Shown here: positions 1-7,025 of the stretch, piece after piece | Position numbering within the stretch: position 1 is the first letter of the stretch | Layout: every line of letters starts with the position of its first letter | NCBI GenBank assembly: GCA_002389295.1 | Contig: DGOE01000074.1 | Location: 1 to 8,745 of the forward strand | DNA from: Flavobacteriales bacterium UBA4474 | GTDB lineage: Bacteria > Bacteroidota > Bacteroidia > Flavobacteriales_D > Sanyastnellaceae | Length of the DNA: 8,745 bases | Reading direction: 5' to 3' | Notes under the pieces: model-generated | Database searches by the model: none | Told to the model about the DNA's origin: nothing | What the model saw: the letters and a program-made list of their open reading frames with translations, nothing else | Translations under genes and position numbers: made by a program

Positions 1-1420
1 CCGCCCCCCCGCAATCCACACCGTGCAATACCATGTCACAGTCCGCCAATTCAGTCATGGCATCTGCCCCCGTGCCCCCTCCAAAGGACAGGTTCAATGC
101 GCTGCCATAAGAAGACCCGACCCATTCCATCAAAGCCGCTTTCCGCTCCTCCGAGGCCACCACACCCACGCGCGGCCGGGCGGGCTTCCAGCGGTGCACA
201 GCGGGCCAAGAAAAGACCAACAACCACCGCGTCAGCAGAGGCAAACACCCCAAACCAATGGCTGAAAGTAGAGCAGATAAACGGCTCACCCTCAATGTTT
301 CAGGCAATAAAGAGTAAAGCAAAATGAGAGCAACCGATGCCCCGGCCCCGGCCATGAGTCCGCGCAACCGCTGAAACGGCCGGTCCGCGCTACCAAACCA
401 CCGACCCGAACACCAGGTCGCGATGGCCGCAATGGTCACCAGCGAAACCTGCGGAATCAAGGGGTGCGTCATCTCCGTAGAGGCACCGTGAACAGACAGG
501 ATGCCCCATGTGCCCAAAGCGGCCACCACCACATCCAGCACCATGGAACTGTGTCGCTGCACCAAGCCTTGAAAAAAGGCAGAAACCGACCGCAACCGTA
601 TGCCCAGCCGGATCATCCAACGCATGGCCAGCGCCTGCCGTCCCGCAAAATGCTTTTCGCTGAAAATGCGCATTGCCTCGTGAAAGACACGCACATAGGA
701 CAGGCTGCCCTTTTTGGTACTCTCACCCTTGAAGTGAACAATGGGCGCTTCACTGTAGTATCGGTTCACCCAACCACCCTTCAAAATCCTCAAGCTCAAA
801 TCAATATCCTCTCCATACATGAAAAAGGATTCATCGAGAAAGCCCACCTTTTCCAGTGCCGCGCGCCGCATCCACATAAAGGCTCCACTGAGCACCTCCA
901 CATTGGCGGTCTCGTCCTGCGCCACATGGCCCAGGTAATAGCCATTGAAGCGCGGACTGCGCGGGGCCAAGCGCCAAGCACCGCTGAGGCGGCAAAATGA
1001 AGCCCAAGGCGTGGGAACGCCCCGTTTGCTCTCTGGCAGCCACACGCCTGCACCATCAAACATGGGCACGCCCAAGCCGCCAATGGCGGGATCGGCTTCC
1101 ACATGGGACAGCACCTTTTCGAAGGTATCCTCTGGCACAATGGTGTCCGGATTGAGCAACAACACCCATTCTCCCCGGGCCTGGGCCAAAGCCACATTGT
1201 TGGCCGCACTGAACCCCCGATTCTCCTCCAGGGCGATAAGCTTCACTGAAGGGTGAGACAAGGAAACCCAATCCACTGACCCATCAGTACTTGCATTGTC
1301 AACGACAAACAACTCAGACTGACCGGAACCCAGCCTCTCCATGGCCTTGAGTGCCGATGAAACGCACAGGGACAAATACCCTTTGACGTTGTAACTGACC
1401 ACAATGACCGATAGCTTCAT
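1..1420 (-). CDS. Family 2 glycosyltransferase with C-terminal four-helix membrane region and Rossmann-like start (partial, 3' end missing)
   Basis: The frame is open from ATG at 1420 to the left edge (473 codons, no stop), so the protein is C-terminally truncated by the window. Residues 1-255 are a GT-A fold, GT2 rhamnosyltransferase/WbbL-like domain. It starts MKLSVIVVSYNVKGYL and has VVDNASTDGS (39-48), ENRGFSAANN (66-75), the metal-binding LLNPDT (88-93), GAFMWMRRAAL (179-189) and GEDIDLSLR (203-211), then a conserved HFKGES around 230-234. It should transfer a sugar from a nucleotide sugar to a lipid-linked or surface glycan at the cytoplasmic face of the inner membrane. Roughly four hydrophobic segments follow (about 292-312, 322-338, 355-373, 380-404). 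From residue 416 PRVGVVASEER resembles the first strand of a Rossmann-like domain. That order recalls the N-terminal half of polyprenyl glycosylphosphotransferases (WcaJ/WbaP type). The start overlaps the recR stop as ATGA, so translation is probably coupled. Donor and acceptor are unknown. Confidence 0.9.
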   Translation of the reverse strand, partial: MKLSVIVVSYNVKGYLSLCVSSALKAMERLGSGQSELFVVDNASTDGSVDWVSLSHPSVKLIALEENRGFSAANNVALAQARGEWVLLLNPDTIVPEDTFEKVLSHVEADPAIGGLGVPMFDGAGVWLPESKRGVPTPWASFCRLSGAWRLAPRSPRFNGYYLGHVAQDETANVEVLSGAFMWMRRAALEKVGFLDESFFMYGEDIDLSLRILKGGWVNRYYSEAPIVHFKGESTKKGSLSYVRVFHEAMRIFSEKHFAGRQALAMRWMIRLGIRLRSVSAFFQGLVQRHSSMVLDVVVAALGTWGILSVHGASTEMTHPLIPQVSLVTIAAIATWCSGRWFGSADRPFQRLRGLMAGAGASVALILLYSLLPETLRVSRLSALLSAIGLGCLPLLTRWLLVFSWPAVHRWKPARPRVGVVASEERKAALMEWVGSSYGSALNLSFGGGTGADAMTELADCDMVLHGVDCGGA

Positions 1421-2049
1421 CGGTCACCGTCGTTGACGCCCGTTTGGGCGTTGTAAGGCAGGCGCTGCTGCAATGAGCGGATCAAGGTCAATTCGTCCGC
1501 ATACTGCAGCTCATCTCCAACCGCTACACCCCGGGCCAAAGTGGTCACTTTGACCGTTTGCCCTTTCAGTCGTTTGTGGATGTAAAACGCCGTGGTGTCG
1601 CCCTCCATCGTGGTGGGTAGCGCAAAAATCACTTCCTCTACCTGCGCCTTTGTCACCCGCTCGAGCAATCCCTCGATGCGCAGGTCTGCAGGCCCAACAC
1701 CATCCATAGGGCTGATGACACCACCGAGCACATGGTAGCGTCCCTTGAAATGGCCCGTAGACTCAATGGCCAGGAGGTCCCGCAAATCCTCCACTACCGC
1801 AATCCTCGCATCATCCCGGCGGAGGTCGGTGCAAATCGCGCACAGCGCCTCCTCTCCCAAGTTGCCACAGGTCGTGCAGGAGAGCACCCCCTCCTTCATG
1901 TCTTGTATGGCTTCGGTAAACCGCCGCACGTCCTCTTCCGTCCGCCCCAGCAAGTGCAAGGCAAGGCGCAAGGCCGTCCTCCTACCCACACCGGGCAATC
2001 CGGCAATCTGGTCCACTGCGCGGTCGATGAGACGAGAAGGCATTTCCAC
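1417..2049 (-). CDS. recR: Recombination protein RecR
   Basis: A 210-residue protein, close to the usual length of about 200. RecR acts with RecF and RecO at gaps in DNA, helping RecA load onto SSB-coated single strands. All expected parts are present in order: a helix-hairpin-helix DNA-binding motif (LPGVGRRTALRLALHLL, 18-34), a four-cysteine zinc finger (C58, C61, C70, C73), and a Toprim domain from about 82 with VVEDLRDLLAIE (85-96), YHVLGGVISPMDGVGP (105-120) and the acidic TTMEGDTTAFYI (146-157). The conserved end LARGVAVGDELQYADELTL lies at 171-189. The start is GTG at 2049. An ATG two codons further in (2043) is an alternative, but the GTG start gives M-E-M-P-S-R-L, which lines up with the MEFSSKLLE-type start I recall for flavobacterial RecR. 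No Shine-Dalgarno sequence is visible. The stop TGA overlaps the ATG of the glycosyltransferase downstream. Confidence 0.97.
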   Translation of the reverse strand: MEMPSRLIDRAVDQIAGLPGVGRRTALRLALHLLGRTEEDVRRFTEAIQDMKEGVLSCTTCGNLGEEALCAICTDLRRDDARIAVVEDLRDLLAIESTGHFKGRYHVLGGVISPMDGVGPADLRIEGLLERVTKAQVEEVIFALPTTMEGDTTAFYIHKRLKGQTVKVTTLARGVAVGDELQYADELTLIRSLQQRLPYNAQTGVNDGDR

Positions 2050-2254
2050 AGCCGCGAAGTTAACCGGTCACAGCGACTGATGGGGGAAGAAGGCCCCGGA
2101 AGGCCCGTTTGGATCACCCGCTGGCGTGACCAACATCAGGGCCTGTCATGACAGCGGTCATTTCCGCAGACAAAAAACGAAGCGTCCTTCGCCACCGGGG
2201 TTTAAAACCGGACATAAACACGGCGCTGTAACGGGCGCTACAACCCGCAATAAG
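2050..2254. promoter_or_regulatory. Divergent intergenic region between recR and the sulfotransferase gene
   Basis: This 205-bp stretch lies between two genes that point away from each other, so it should hold promoters for both. No convincing Bacteroidota-type promoter (TTG, spacer, TAnnTTTG) could be picked out on either strand. It does hold a perfect 12-bp palindrome at 2143-2154 and a small inverted repeat GGTTT-A-AAACC at 2199-2209 inside an A/T-rich patch (2201-2219). The frame upstream of the sulfotransferase stays open back to 2126, but the residues encoded there do not look like protein of this family, so I treat it as non-coding. Confidence 0.5.
2143..2154. repeat. Perfect 12-bp palindrome CTGTCATGACAG
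   Basis: The sequence reads identically on both strands. It lies 94 bp upstream of the recR start and 100 bp upstream of the sulfotransferase start, near the middle of the divergent region, a position that would suit a dimeric regulator. A palindrome of this length is expected about twice by chance in a window of this size, so an operator role is only a possibility. Confidence 0.25.
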
Positions 2255-3199
2255 ATGACGCAATACAGCACTTCCACCGTCTTTATTTTGGCGCCAAGAA
2301 GGCACGGCTCCAGTAAAGTGCAGTCCATGTTGGCGGCCAAAACGCCCTTGTTGCATGGTCCTCATCCGCCCGTCCCAAGACAGGCCTTCATGAATCTCGA
2401 ATCGGCCTTGGGCAAACACTTGATGGATGCAATGGTCCACAATGCCAACCTGAATCCGCACCGCTCGTCCTCAACCGTTGCCCGCCTGCACATCGAGGAT
2501 GTAAACCGTGAATTGGCCGAGCGCGCGCTGCCCGCCAATGCGCTGGGCATCTATCTGGCCATGTGTCATTTGGATGCCAAACGCTCAGGTCAAAAGGAAG
2601 CGCGGATTCTGTGCACTTCTCCAGACAACCTCACCGTGGTGGAACAATTCAAAGGCCAATTCAAAGACACCTCATTGATCCACCTCTTGCGCGACCCCCG
2701 CGCCGTTTGGAACTGCACCCGCGGCACCAAATACGGCGCCAAAACACCCCATGAAAGCGCATTGCAATGGGCAGACTTCCATACCCGTGCCCGTCAACTA
2801 TCCAGCACATTCCCGCTGCTGACGGTGCACTACGAGGAACTCATCCTGCGGCCCAATACCCAACTCAAACAAGCCTGCCATTTCCTGAACATCCCCTTCA
2901 ATGCCGAAATGCTCGAAGACCACGGCCTTGTGCTCAAGAAGACAGGCAAGTCTCTCGTGGAAAAGCACTTGGGAGCATGGCGACACGAGCTCCCCAGAGA
3001 GGAGATCCGCATCATAGAAAACAGCTGTGCAGACGCCATGAAGGCCTTTGGTTACGCCCCCATTTGCGCTGAAAAACAGTTGAATGACGAAGACAAGCGG
3101 TACACACCGCAGTTCATCACCCCCACCAGCACGGGAGAAGCCCAACCGCGCCAATGGGCGCACCTCGAAAAGCTCTCCCGGCTTTCAGCCACGGATTGA
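2255..3199 (+). CDS. Sulfotransferase family protein (PAPS-dependent type) with unusual 5'-phosphosulfate loop
   Basis: A 314-residue protein that matches the Sulfotransfer_3 pattern; these enzymes move a sulfuryl group from PAPS to a hydroxyl or amine of a glycan, lipid or small molecule. The N-terminal strand and loop VFILAPRRHGSSKVQSML (9-26) sit where the PAPS 5'-phosphosulfate loop normally reads PRSGTT. The 3'-phosphate motif is clear: LIHLLRDPRAVWNCTRG (141-157). LLTVHYEELILRP (188-200), CHFLNIPF (208-215) and the C-terminal LGAWRHELPREEI (239-251) with MKAFGYAP (262-269) are family hallmarks. No signal peptide is seen, so it is probably cytoplasmic. I chose ATG 2255 because it places the first strand at residue 9, as is usual; the frame extends to an ATG at 2126, but the extra 43 residues look like translated intergenic DNA. 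The next gene starts 66 bp downstream on the same strand. The substrate is unknown; a surface glycan is one guess, given the glycosyltransferase nearby. Confidence 0.82.
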   Translation: MTQYSTSTVFILAPRRHGSSKVQSMLAAKTPLLHGPHPPVPRQAFMNLESALGKHLMDAMVHNANLNPHRSSSTVARLHIEDVNRELAERALPANALGIYLAMCHLDAKRSGQKEARILCTSPDNLTVVEQFKGQFKDTSLIHLLRDPRAVWNCTRGTKYGAKTPHESALQWADFHTRARQLSSTFPLLTVHYEELILRPNTQLKQACHFLNIPFNAEMLEDHGLVLKKTGKSLVEKHLGAWRHELPREEIRIIENSCADAMKAFGYAPICAEKQLNDEDKRYTPQFITPTSTGEAQPRQWAHLEKLSRLSATD

Positions 3200-3203
3200 G
3201 CCT

Positions 3204-3227
3204 GATTGTCGGACCGCAAGGACAATC
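3204..3227 (+). terminator. Stem-loop just after the sulfotransferase gene (weak terminator or processing hairpin)
   Basis: GATTGTC (3204-3210) and GACAATC (3221-3227) form a perfect 7-bp inverted repeat around a 10-base loop, beginning 5 bases after the TGA stop of the sulfotransferase. No run of T follows on the plus strand, so it is not a classical intrinsic terminator. It could reduce read-through, protect a 3' end, or mean nothing. Confidence 0.3.
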
Positions 3228-3265
3228 GCCATCGGGAAATGACCCCGCAGATGTAGCTTGGTCCC

Positions 3266-4753
3266 ATGCAGGTTGAATTGTGGGCCGGTCTGGCCGTATT
3301 GGGCTACCTGGCGCTCCTCATGTGGATCGGACGCCAAACGGGACAGCGAAACTCCATGGCAGACTTCTCCTTGGGCGGAAGACGCAGTCCATGGTGGGCC
3401 GTGGCATTTGGCATGATCGGCACCAGCCTGAGCGGCGTCACTTTCCTGTCCGTTCCCGGTTGGGTGGGCGATCAGCAATTCGGCTACATGCAGATGGTCA
3501 TCGGCTACCTCTTCGGCTACGCCGTGATCATCGGCGTCCTGCTTCCACTGTACTACAGGCTGCAACTGACCAGCATCTATCGCTTTCTCGGCGACAAGAT
3601 TGGCGCACGCTCCTACCGCACTGGCGCCGCCTTTTTTCTTCTTTCCCGCAGCATTGGTGCGGCCTTCAGACTCTACCTGGTGGTATTGGTGCTCAACGAG
3701 ACCCTCCTCCCCGAAACCACCGCTTCTGGCGGCTGGCTGCGGCTGGCGCTGCTGGTGACCTTGGTACTGGGCGTCATCTGGGCCTACACCCGACAGGGCG
3801 GCATCTCCACGGTGGTATGGACCGACACGTTGCAGACGGCGTGCATGCTGCTCGCCGCTGGAGCCGCAGTCTGGCTGATCGGACGGGAACTGGGCCTGGG
3901 TGTGGCCGAAATACCCGGGGCCATTGCAGATTCCGGCCATGCCCGTTGGTGGTTCTTCGAAAACTGGGGCGCGGGCAATCACGGGGCCAAGCAGCTCATC
4001 GCCGGCGCCTTCATCGCCCTGTGCATGACGGGACTGGACCAGGACATGATGCAGAAAAATCTAAGCTGCAAAAACTTGCACGAAGCCCAGATCAACATGG
4101 CCTCCTTCTCGGTGGTCCTCGTCTTTGTCAATTTGATGTTCCTCGGCCTGGGCGCCCTGCTGCTCATGCACAGCGAGTTGACGGGCATGGCCCCCGGCAA
4201 ACCCGACCTGCTGTTTGCCCGCGTTGCATTGGACGGGTCGTTGGGGCTGGCACTGCCCATCCTCTTTCTTCTGGGGCTTGTGGCAGCGGCATTGTCTTCT
4301 GCGGATTCAGCGCTGACCGCCCTCACCACCTCAGTGTGCGTGGACTTTTTGGGCCACGATGCCGACGGCCAACCCACACCGGCATCCAAGCGGCAAAGAC
4401 AACGCACCCATTTGTTGGTCTCTGCCGGTGTTGGGGTGCTCATTTTGGCCTTCCACGCCGTCAACGACACCTCTGTTATCGCCGCCCTTTTCAAGGTCGC
4501 CAGCTACACCTACGGCCCCTTATTGGGCCTGTTTGCCTTTGCCTTGACCCACCCTGGGGCCCACCCCCTCACCGATCGGTTTGTCCCGGCCATCGCCGTT
4601 TTGGCGCCGTTGACAGGCTGGGCGCTCGAGCAATGGGCCACCGCTTCAGGGTTCAGCTTTGGATTTGCCCTGCTCCCGGTCAATGGCTTCTTGACATGGT
4701 GCGGTGCATGGTTGATGGCCTTTTTAGGACGAAAGGGATGGACCCCTGCGTAA
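3266..4753 (+). CDS. Sodium:solute symporter (SSS family)
   Basis: A 495-residue inner-membrane protein with about 13 hydrophobic helices, the usual size for the SSS family (LeuT-fold secondary transporters that use the sodium gradient). Family landmarks are in the expected order: DFSLGGRRSPWW (33-44) followed by the helix with GTSLSGVTFLSVPGW (52-66), YTRQGGISTVVWTDTLQ (174-190), TGLDQDMMQKNLSC (255-268) and the SSADSALTALTTS segment (344-356), whose serines correspond to the region supplying the Na2 site. The substrate cannot be told from sequence; family members carry sugars, amino acids, pantothenate, carboxylates and others. Its ATG at 3266 sits directly before the first helix, with no Shine-Dalgarno sequence. 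The gene ends 23 bp before the aminotransferase start, so the two are probably co-transcribed. A charged cytoplasmic loop rich in K/R/Q lies at about 374-381. Confidence 0.93.
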   Translation: MQVELWAGLAVLGYLALLMWIGRQTGQRNSMADFSLGGRRSPWWAVAFGMIGTSLSGVTFLSVPGWVGDQQFGYMQMVIGYLFGYAVIIGVLLPLYYRLQLTSIYRFLGDKIGARSYRTGAAFFLLSRSIGAAFRLYLVVLVLNETLLPETTASGGWLRLALLVTLVLGVIWAYTRQGGISTVVWTDTLQTACMLLAAGAAVWLIGRELGLGVAEIPGAIADSGHARWWFFENWGAGNHGAKQLIAGAFIALCMTGLDQDMMQKNLSCKNLHEAQINMASFSVVLVFVNLMFLGLGALLLMHSELTGMAPGKPDLLFARVALDGSLGLALPILFLLGLVAAALSSADSALTALTTSVCVDFLGHDADGQPTPASKRQRQRTHLLVSAGVGVLILAFHAVNDTSVIAALFKVASYTYGPLLGLFAFALTHPGAHPLTDRFVPAIAVLAPLTGWALEQWATASGFSFGFALLPVNGFLTWCGAWLMAFLGRKGWTPA

Positions 4754-4776
4754 TTTTGCCCGCAGACACGAAGACC

Positions 4777-5976
4777 ATGGAACCCCGTACGTCCCATCTG
4801 CTCGGCAGGCTTAGCGAATCCGCCACCATCGCCATGAGCCGCAAAGCGCGCGAGCTCAAAGCCGCCGGCCGAGACATCATCAGCCTGTCCCTCGGGGAAC
4901 CCGACTTTGACACCCCGGATGCCATCAAAGCGGCTGGCATCCGCGCCATCGAGGAAAACCACACGCACTACCCTCCCGTCCCGGGGTTTGCGGATGTGCG
5001 GGCCGCCATTTGTGCCAAACTCGAGCGCGACAATGGACTCTCCTACCAGCCCGAGCAGGTGGTGATTTCCACTGGAGCCAAGCAAAGCCTGATGAACGTG
5101 GTCCTGAGTTTGGTCGATCCCGGAGACGAAGTGATCCTTGCCACGCCTTATTGGGTCAGCTATGCAGACATGGTCAACCTGGCCGGAGGCAAAGTCGTGG
5201 AGGTGACCACCGGCATCGCCCAAGACTTCAAGATGACCGCAGACCAGCTGCGCGGCGCACTGAGCGAACGCACACGCGTGGTCATGCTGAATTCTCCCAA
5301 CAACCCTTCCGGGAGCGTCTACACCCAAGAAGAACTCGCTGCACTGGCGGCTGTCTTGCGCGAACACCCATCGGCCATCGCCATTTCAGATGAGATCTAC
5401 GAGTACATCAACTTCACCGCGCAGCACGCCAGTTTCGCCGCGCAAGAAGGGATGATGGACCGCACCGTCACCGTCAATGGCGTCTCCAAGGGGTTTGCCA
5501 TGACAGGGTGGCGCATAGGATATATCGCAGCACCTCAATGGATTGCAGCAGCTTGCACCAAGCTACAGGGGCAATTCACCAGCGGCGCCAGCGGCATTTC
5601 ACAAAAAGCCACGGCTGAAGCCATGCAAGGAGGCGGCGCATTGGCCGCCACCATGAAGGCGGCCTTCTTACAGCGCAGGGACCTGGTCATCGAAGGCCTG
5701 CGTGCCGTCGAAGGCTTCGAAGTCAACGTGCCCCAAGGCGCCTTCTACATCTTTCCAGATGTGTCCGCTTTGTTTGGCCGGACTTTCGGCCAGCATCAAA
5801 TCCGTTCCGGACAGGACCTGGCCATGTTCCTCTTGGAGGAAGCGGAGGTCGCCACTGTCGGCGGGGACGCATTCGGCTCCCCCAATTGCATCCGCATCAG
5901 TTATGCTGCCTCCGAAACCCAATTGCGCGAGGCCATACGCCGGATCGGCGAAGCCGTGGGAAAACTCAACGGATGA
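4777..5976 (+). CDS. Class I pyridoxal-phosphate aminotransferase, aspartate aminotransferase type (subgroup I-beta)
   Basis: A 399-residue enzyme of normal length. It should transfer an amino group between aspartate and 2-oxoglutarate, giving oxaloacetate and glutamate, in the cytoplasm. Diagnostic residues are visible: the start SESATIAMSRKARELKAAG (13-31), SLGEPDFDTP (38-47), the PLP-binding NSPNNPSG (172-179), SDEIYEY (204-210) with the aspartate that contacts the pyridine nitrogen (D205), SKGFAMTGWRIGY (237-249) with the Schiff-base lysine K238, and CIRISYA (371-377) with the arginine (R373) that holds the substrate carboxylate. ATG 4777 gives the normal N-terminus; an in-frame ATG at 4738 overlaps the symporter end and would add 13 atypical residues. 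Its TGA overlaps the ATG of the kinase gene (ATGA). Related I-beta enzymes can act on prephenate or other amino acids, so AspB/AspC-type activity is likely but not certain. Confidence 0.93.
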   Translation: MEPRTSHLLGRLSESATIAMSRKARELKAAGRDIISLSLGEPDFDTPDAIKAAGIRAIEENHTHYPPVPGFADVRAAICAKLERDNGLSYQPEQVVISTGAKQSLMNVVLSLVDPGDEVILATPYWVSYADMVNLAGGKVVEVTTGIAQDFKMTADQLRGALSERTRVVMLNSPNNPSGSVYTQEELAALAAVLREHPSAIAISDEIYEYINFTAQHASFAAQEGMMDRTVTVNGVSKGFAMTGWRIGYIAAPQWIAAACTKLQGQFTSGASGISQKATAEAMQGGGALAATMKAAFLQRRDLVIEGLRAVEGFEVNVPQGAFYIFPDVSALFGRTFGQHQIRSGQDLAMFLLEEAEVATVGGDAFGSPNCIRISYAASETQLREAIRRIGEAVGKLNG

Positions 5977-7025
5977 GCAACAAAGACACCATCGGATACG
6001 CCTGGAAGGGAGACGATTGCGCCGCCGCAGTGCAAGCCTTGGAGCAAGCCAAAAACTTGCGCATCCTCGTCGTAGGCGACTTGATGGTGGACGCCTACCT
6101 GCTGGGCAAGGTGAACCGCATCAGCCCCGAAGCACCGGTGCCCATACTCAGCGCCTCGCGGAGGGAGCGCAGGCCCGGTGGTGCCGCCAACGTGGCGCTC
6201 AACTTGAAAGCCCTCGGTGCAGCCGTGACCGTGGCCGGTGTGATCGGTGCGGACCCCGACGGCCAAGACCTCAGGAAGGCCATGGAGGACATGGACATGG
6301 ATACGGCCGGCGTCCTCGCCTTTGATGACCGCCGAACGACCGTCAAAACCCGCATCATGGGTGGTGGACAGCACATGTTGCGCGTGGATGAAGAAGACGA
6401 CATGGACCTGTCGGCAGACCAGGCACAGCGATTTTTGGAACGGCTCGCCGTGGTCATGGGCAAACAGTCTTTTGACGCTATCCTCATCGAGGATTACGAC
6501 AAAGGCGTCCTGTCGCCCCAAGTGATTTCGGGACTCCTGCACATGGCCCAGGAAAAGGCGATTCCAGTCAGCGTAGACCCCAAATTCCGCCATTTCCAAT
6601 GCTATACCGGTGTGGCGCTGTTCAAGCCCAACCTCAAAGAGTTCCGCGAAGGACTCGGGTTGGTATGGGAAGACGGTGACGCGGAGGCCATGGAACGCGC
6701 CTTGGCCAAAGGCCTCAGCCGGTTGATGGCGGATTGGCACCCCGATGCGGTCTTGTTGACCCTGTCAGAACACGGGGTGCGGATCAAAACGGCATTGTCC
6801 GATGTACAGCAGCCCGCCCATCCCAGGGAAATCCTGGACGTATCCGGTGCCGGAGATACGGTCATCGCGGTCGCCACGGTGCTGCTGGCCCAAGGAACCG
6901 ACGCGGCCACCATGGCCCAAGTGGCCAACCTCGCGGGCGGGCTCGTCTGCGAGAAACCCGGCGTCGTCCCTGTGGACCTCCACGCATTGTTGGATGAAGT
7001 CCGGCGCCTTCCCATCCAAGCATGA
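5973..7025 (+). CDS. rfaE1: D-glycero-beta-D-manno-heptose-7-phosphate kinase (kinase-only, PfkB family)
   Basis: A 350-residue ribokinase/PfkB-family kinase matching the N-terminal half of bifunctional HldE (about 477 residues in E. coli). It should phosphorylate heptose 7-phosphate at C1 with ATP, a step towards ADP-heptose for lipopolysaccharide cores. Key regions: ILVVGDLMVDAYLLGKV (31-47) and RISPEAPVPIL (49-59), the PfkB signature region RRPGGAANVALNLKALGA (66-83), GVIGADPDG (89-97), EDYDKGVLS (173-181), VDPKF (201-205), KPNLKE (218-223) and the anion-hole/catalytic-base motif DVSGAGDTV (289-297) with D295 as the base. The C-terminal cytidylyl/adenylyltransferase domain of HldE is absent, so a separate partner would be needed. 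Residues 1-26 form a short lead-in before the fold. Both ends are coupled to neighbours by ATGA overlaps (aminotransferase upstream, trkH downstream). A different sugar kinase role cannot be excluded. Confidence 0.9.
   Translation: MSNKDTIGYAWKGDDCAAAVQALEQAKNLRILVVGDLMVDAYLLGKVNRISPEAPVPILSASRRERRPGGAANVALNLKALGAAVTVAGVIGADPDGQDLRKAMEDMDMDTAGVLAFDDRRTTVKTRIMGGGQHMLRVDEEDDMDLSADQAQRFLERLAVVMGKQSFDAILIEDYDKGVLSPQVISGLLHMAQEKAIPVSVDPKFRHFQCYTGVALFKPNLKEFREGLGLVWEDGDAEAMERALAKGLSRLMADWHPDAVLLTLSEHGVRIKTALSDVQQPAHPREILDVSGAGDTVIAVATVLLAQGTDAATMAQVANLAGGLVCEKPGVVPVDLHALLDEVRRLPIQA

Noticed and set aside
464..1000. A 178-codon plus-strand open frame opposite the glycosyltransferase.
   Set aside because: The minus-strand frame here contains the metal-binding and acceptor motifs of a GT2 enzyme; the plus frame is a shadow.
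2126..2254. Upstream extension of the sulfotransferase by 43 residues to an earlier ATG.
   Set aside because: The added residues are basic and unstructured-looking, cover the palindrome and A/T-rich patch, and would push the first PAPS-binding strand far from its usual place at the N-terminus.
3254..3261. TAGCTTGG as a Bacteroidota -7 promoter element (TAnnTTTG with one mismatch) for the symporter.
   Set aside because: It ends only four bases before the ATG and has no TTG at the right distance upstream, so a usable transcript start is unlikely.
3185..3982. A 265-codon minus-strand open frame opposite the symporter.
   Set aside because: Antisense shadow of the symporter with low-complexity composition and no family motifs.
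3280..4776. A long open frame that runs through the symporter region and continues in frame into the aminotransferase, suggesting a fusion protein of about 900 residues.
   Set aside because: The part before 4777 is rich in R, H, P and G and has no recognisable domain, while the overlapping frame from 3266 encodes a complete symporter. The true aminotransferase start is at 4777.
4510..5367. A 285-codon minus-strand open frame across the symporter and aminotransferase junction.
   Set aside because: It spans the end of one well-supported gene and the start of another, and its protein has no recognisable features.
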